Source: Roseomonas indoligenes (lineage in GTDB: Bacteria > Pseudomonadota > Alphaproteobacteria > Acetobacterales > Acetobacteraceae). From it: DNA of 40,832 bases. This document shows positions 40,695-40,832 of this stretch, one piece after another; the first letter of the stretch is position 1, and each line of letters opens with the position of its first letter. The position numbers were made by a program, and so were the translations under genes. The notes under the pieces were generated by a model. It made no database searches. It was not told where the DNA came from and saw nothing but the letters and a program-made list of their open reading frames with translations. The DNA lies in assembly GCF_017813365.1 (NCBI RefSeq), contig NZ_JAGIZA010000029.1, positions 1-40,832 on the forward strand, in the 5' to 3' direction.

Positions 40695-40832
40695 ATGAAC
40701 GCCCCGAATGGCAGGCTGGACTTCAGTCGCAGCGCGGTGCCGCGCTACTTGCAGCTGGCGACGTTGTTTCGCCGGAGGATTGAGGGCGGGACCTGGAAGC
40801 TGGGGCAGCAGATCCCGACGGTGGACGACCTT
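40695..40832 (+). CDS. GntR-family regulator, probable HutC/UTRA type (partial, N-terminal)
   Basis: Forty-six codons are in the window before it is cut at the edge. The sequence has the start of a GntR winged helix: VPRYLQLATLFRRRIEGGTWKLGQ (shown here as the first two helices, with 'PRYLQL' and 'GTWKLGQQIP' diagnostic), then TVDDL at the recognition helix. 'P-x-Y-x-Q-L' is typical of the HutC branch, unlike the FCD protein at 28740. The downstream ligand domain is not visible. It is divergent from the PrpF operon with a palindromic promoter between, so it probably controls that operon. I see no clear ribosome site; CGGCATG is all that lies before the ATG. Confidence 0.8.
   Translation, partial: MNAPNGRLDFSRSAVPRYLQLATLFRRRIEGGTWKLGQQIPTVDDL

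Noticed and set aside
1-40832. tRNA or rRNA genes, CRISPR arrays, insertion sequences or attachment sites
   Set aside because: I saw no cloverleaf-like segment, spaced repeat array, transposase or integrase motif, or long terminal repeat in the window.

Overview
The window is a dense, very GC-rich stretch of bacterial chromosome with 35 protein genes, two of them cut by the window edges. I see no rRNA, tRNA, insertion sequence, phage gene or CRISPR array. The GC bias, the many periplasmic Bug/TctC-type solute-binding proteins, the LivKHMGF-type transporter and the AtuA-like/DUF4387 pair suggest an alphaproteobacterium of the Acetobacteraceae (Roseomonas-like). This is inference; no marker gene proves it. 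Almost every gene belongs to uptake and catabolism of organic acids or acyl-CoA compounds, or to its regulation.

Layout. (1) 1-6737, plus strand: end of an enoyl-CoA hydratase, acyl-CoA dehydrogenase, family III CoA-transferase, NDP-forming acyl-CoA synthetase, a Bug protein and a second acyl-CoA dehydrogenase. The first four are coupled by 4-nt overlaps or nearly so, and form a beta-oxidation-like operon. (2) 11219-6870, minus strand: SDR, tandem EthD protein, YqjM-like ene reductase and KstD-like flavoprotein, tightly packed; probably redox steps on a cyclic or enone substrate. (3) 11534-16271, plus strand: a complete branched-chain-amino-acid-type ABC importer with a LivM-LivG fusion, meeting an IclR regulator gene head-on with a 77-bp overlap. 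(4) 21646-16195, minus strand: NAD-dependent epimerase, secreted alpha/beta hydrolase, Bug protein, membrane-anchored alpha/beta hydrolase and the IclR regulator.

(5) 21990-26209, plus strand: AtuA-like DUF1446 protein, DUF4387 protein, FMN-dependent monooxygenase and a Bug protein. (6) 27655-30626: MmgE/PrpD protein (minus), metallo-beta-lactamase-fold hydrolase (plus), GntR/FCD regulator (plus) and Bug protein (minus). (7) 30823-33223, plus strand: a lone LivK-like binding protein and an aldo/keto reductase. (8) 40449-33243, minus strand: PrpF-like isomerase, ene reductase/FAD fusion, a second metallo-beta-lactamase-fold hydrolase, a second MmgE/PrpD protein, a Bug protein and a TetR regulator. 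A HutC-type GntR gene starts divergently at 40695 and runs off the window.

Two things stand out. First, near-identical palindromes of the form TGYATACA or GTATAC lie in four promoter regions between 21.7 and 30.8 kb, one of them directly upstream of the GntR/FCD gene. This suggests that one regulator controls segments 5, 6 and the start of 7. Second, a set of metallo-beta-lactamase-fold hydrolase, MmgE/PrpD protein and Bug protein occurs twice, once with the GntR/FCD gene and once with a PrpF-like isomerase and an enone reductase. I read this as a repeated, undescribed pathway for an unsaturated organic acid or lactone. The substrate cannot be read from the sequence.
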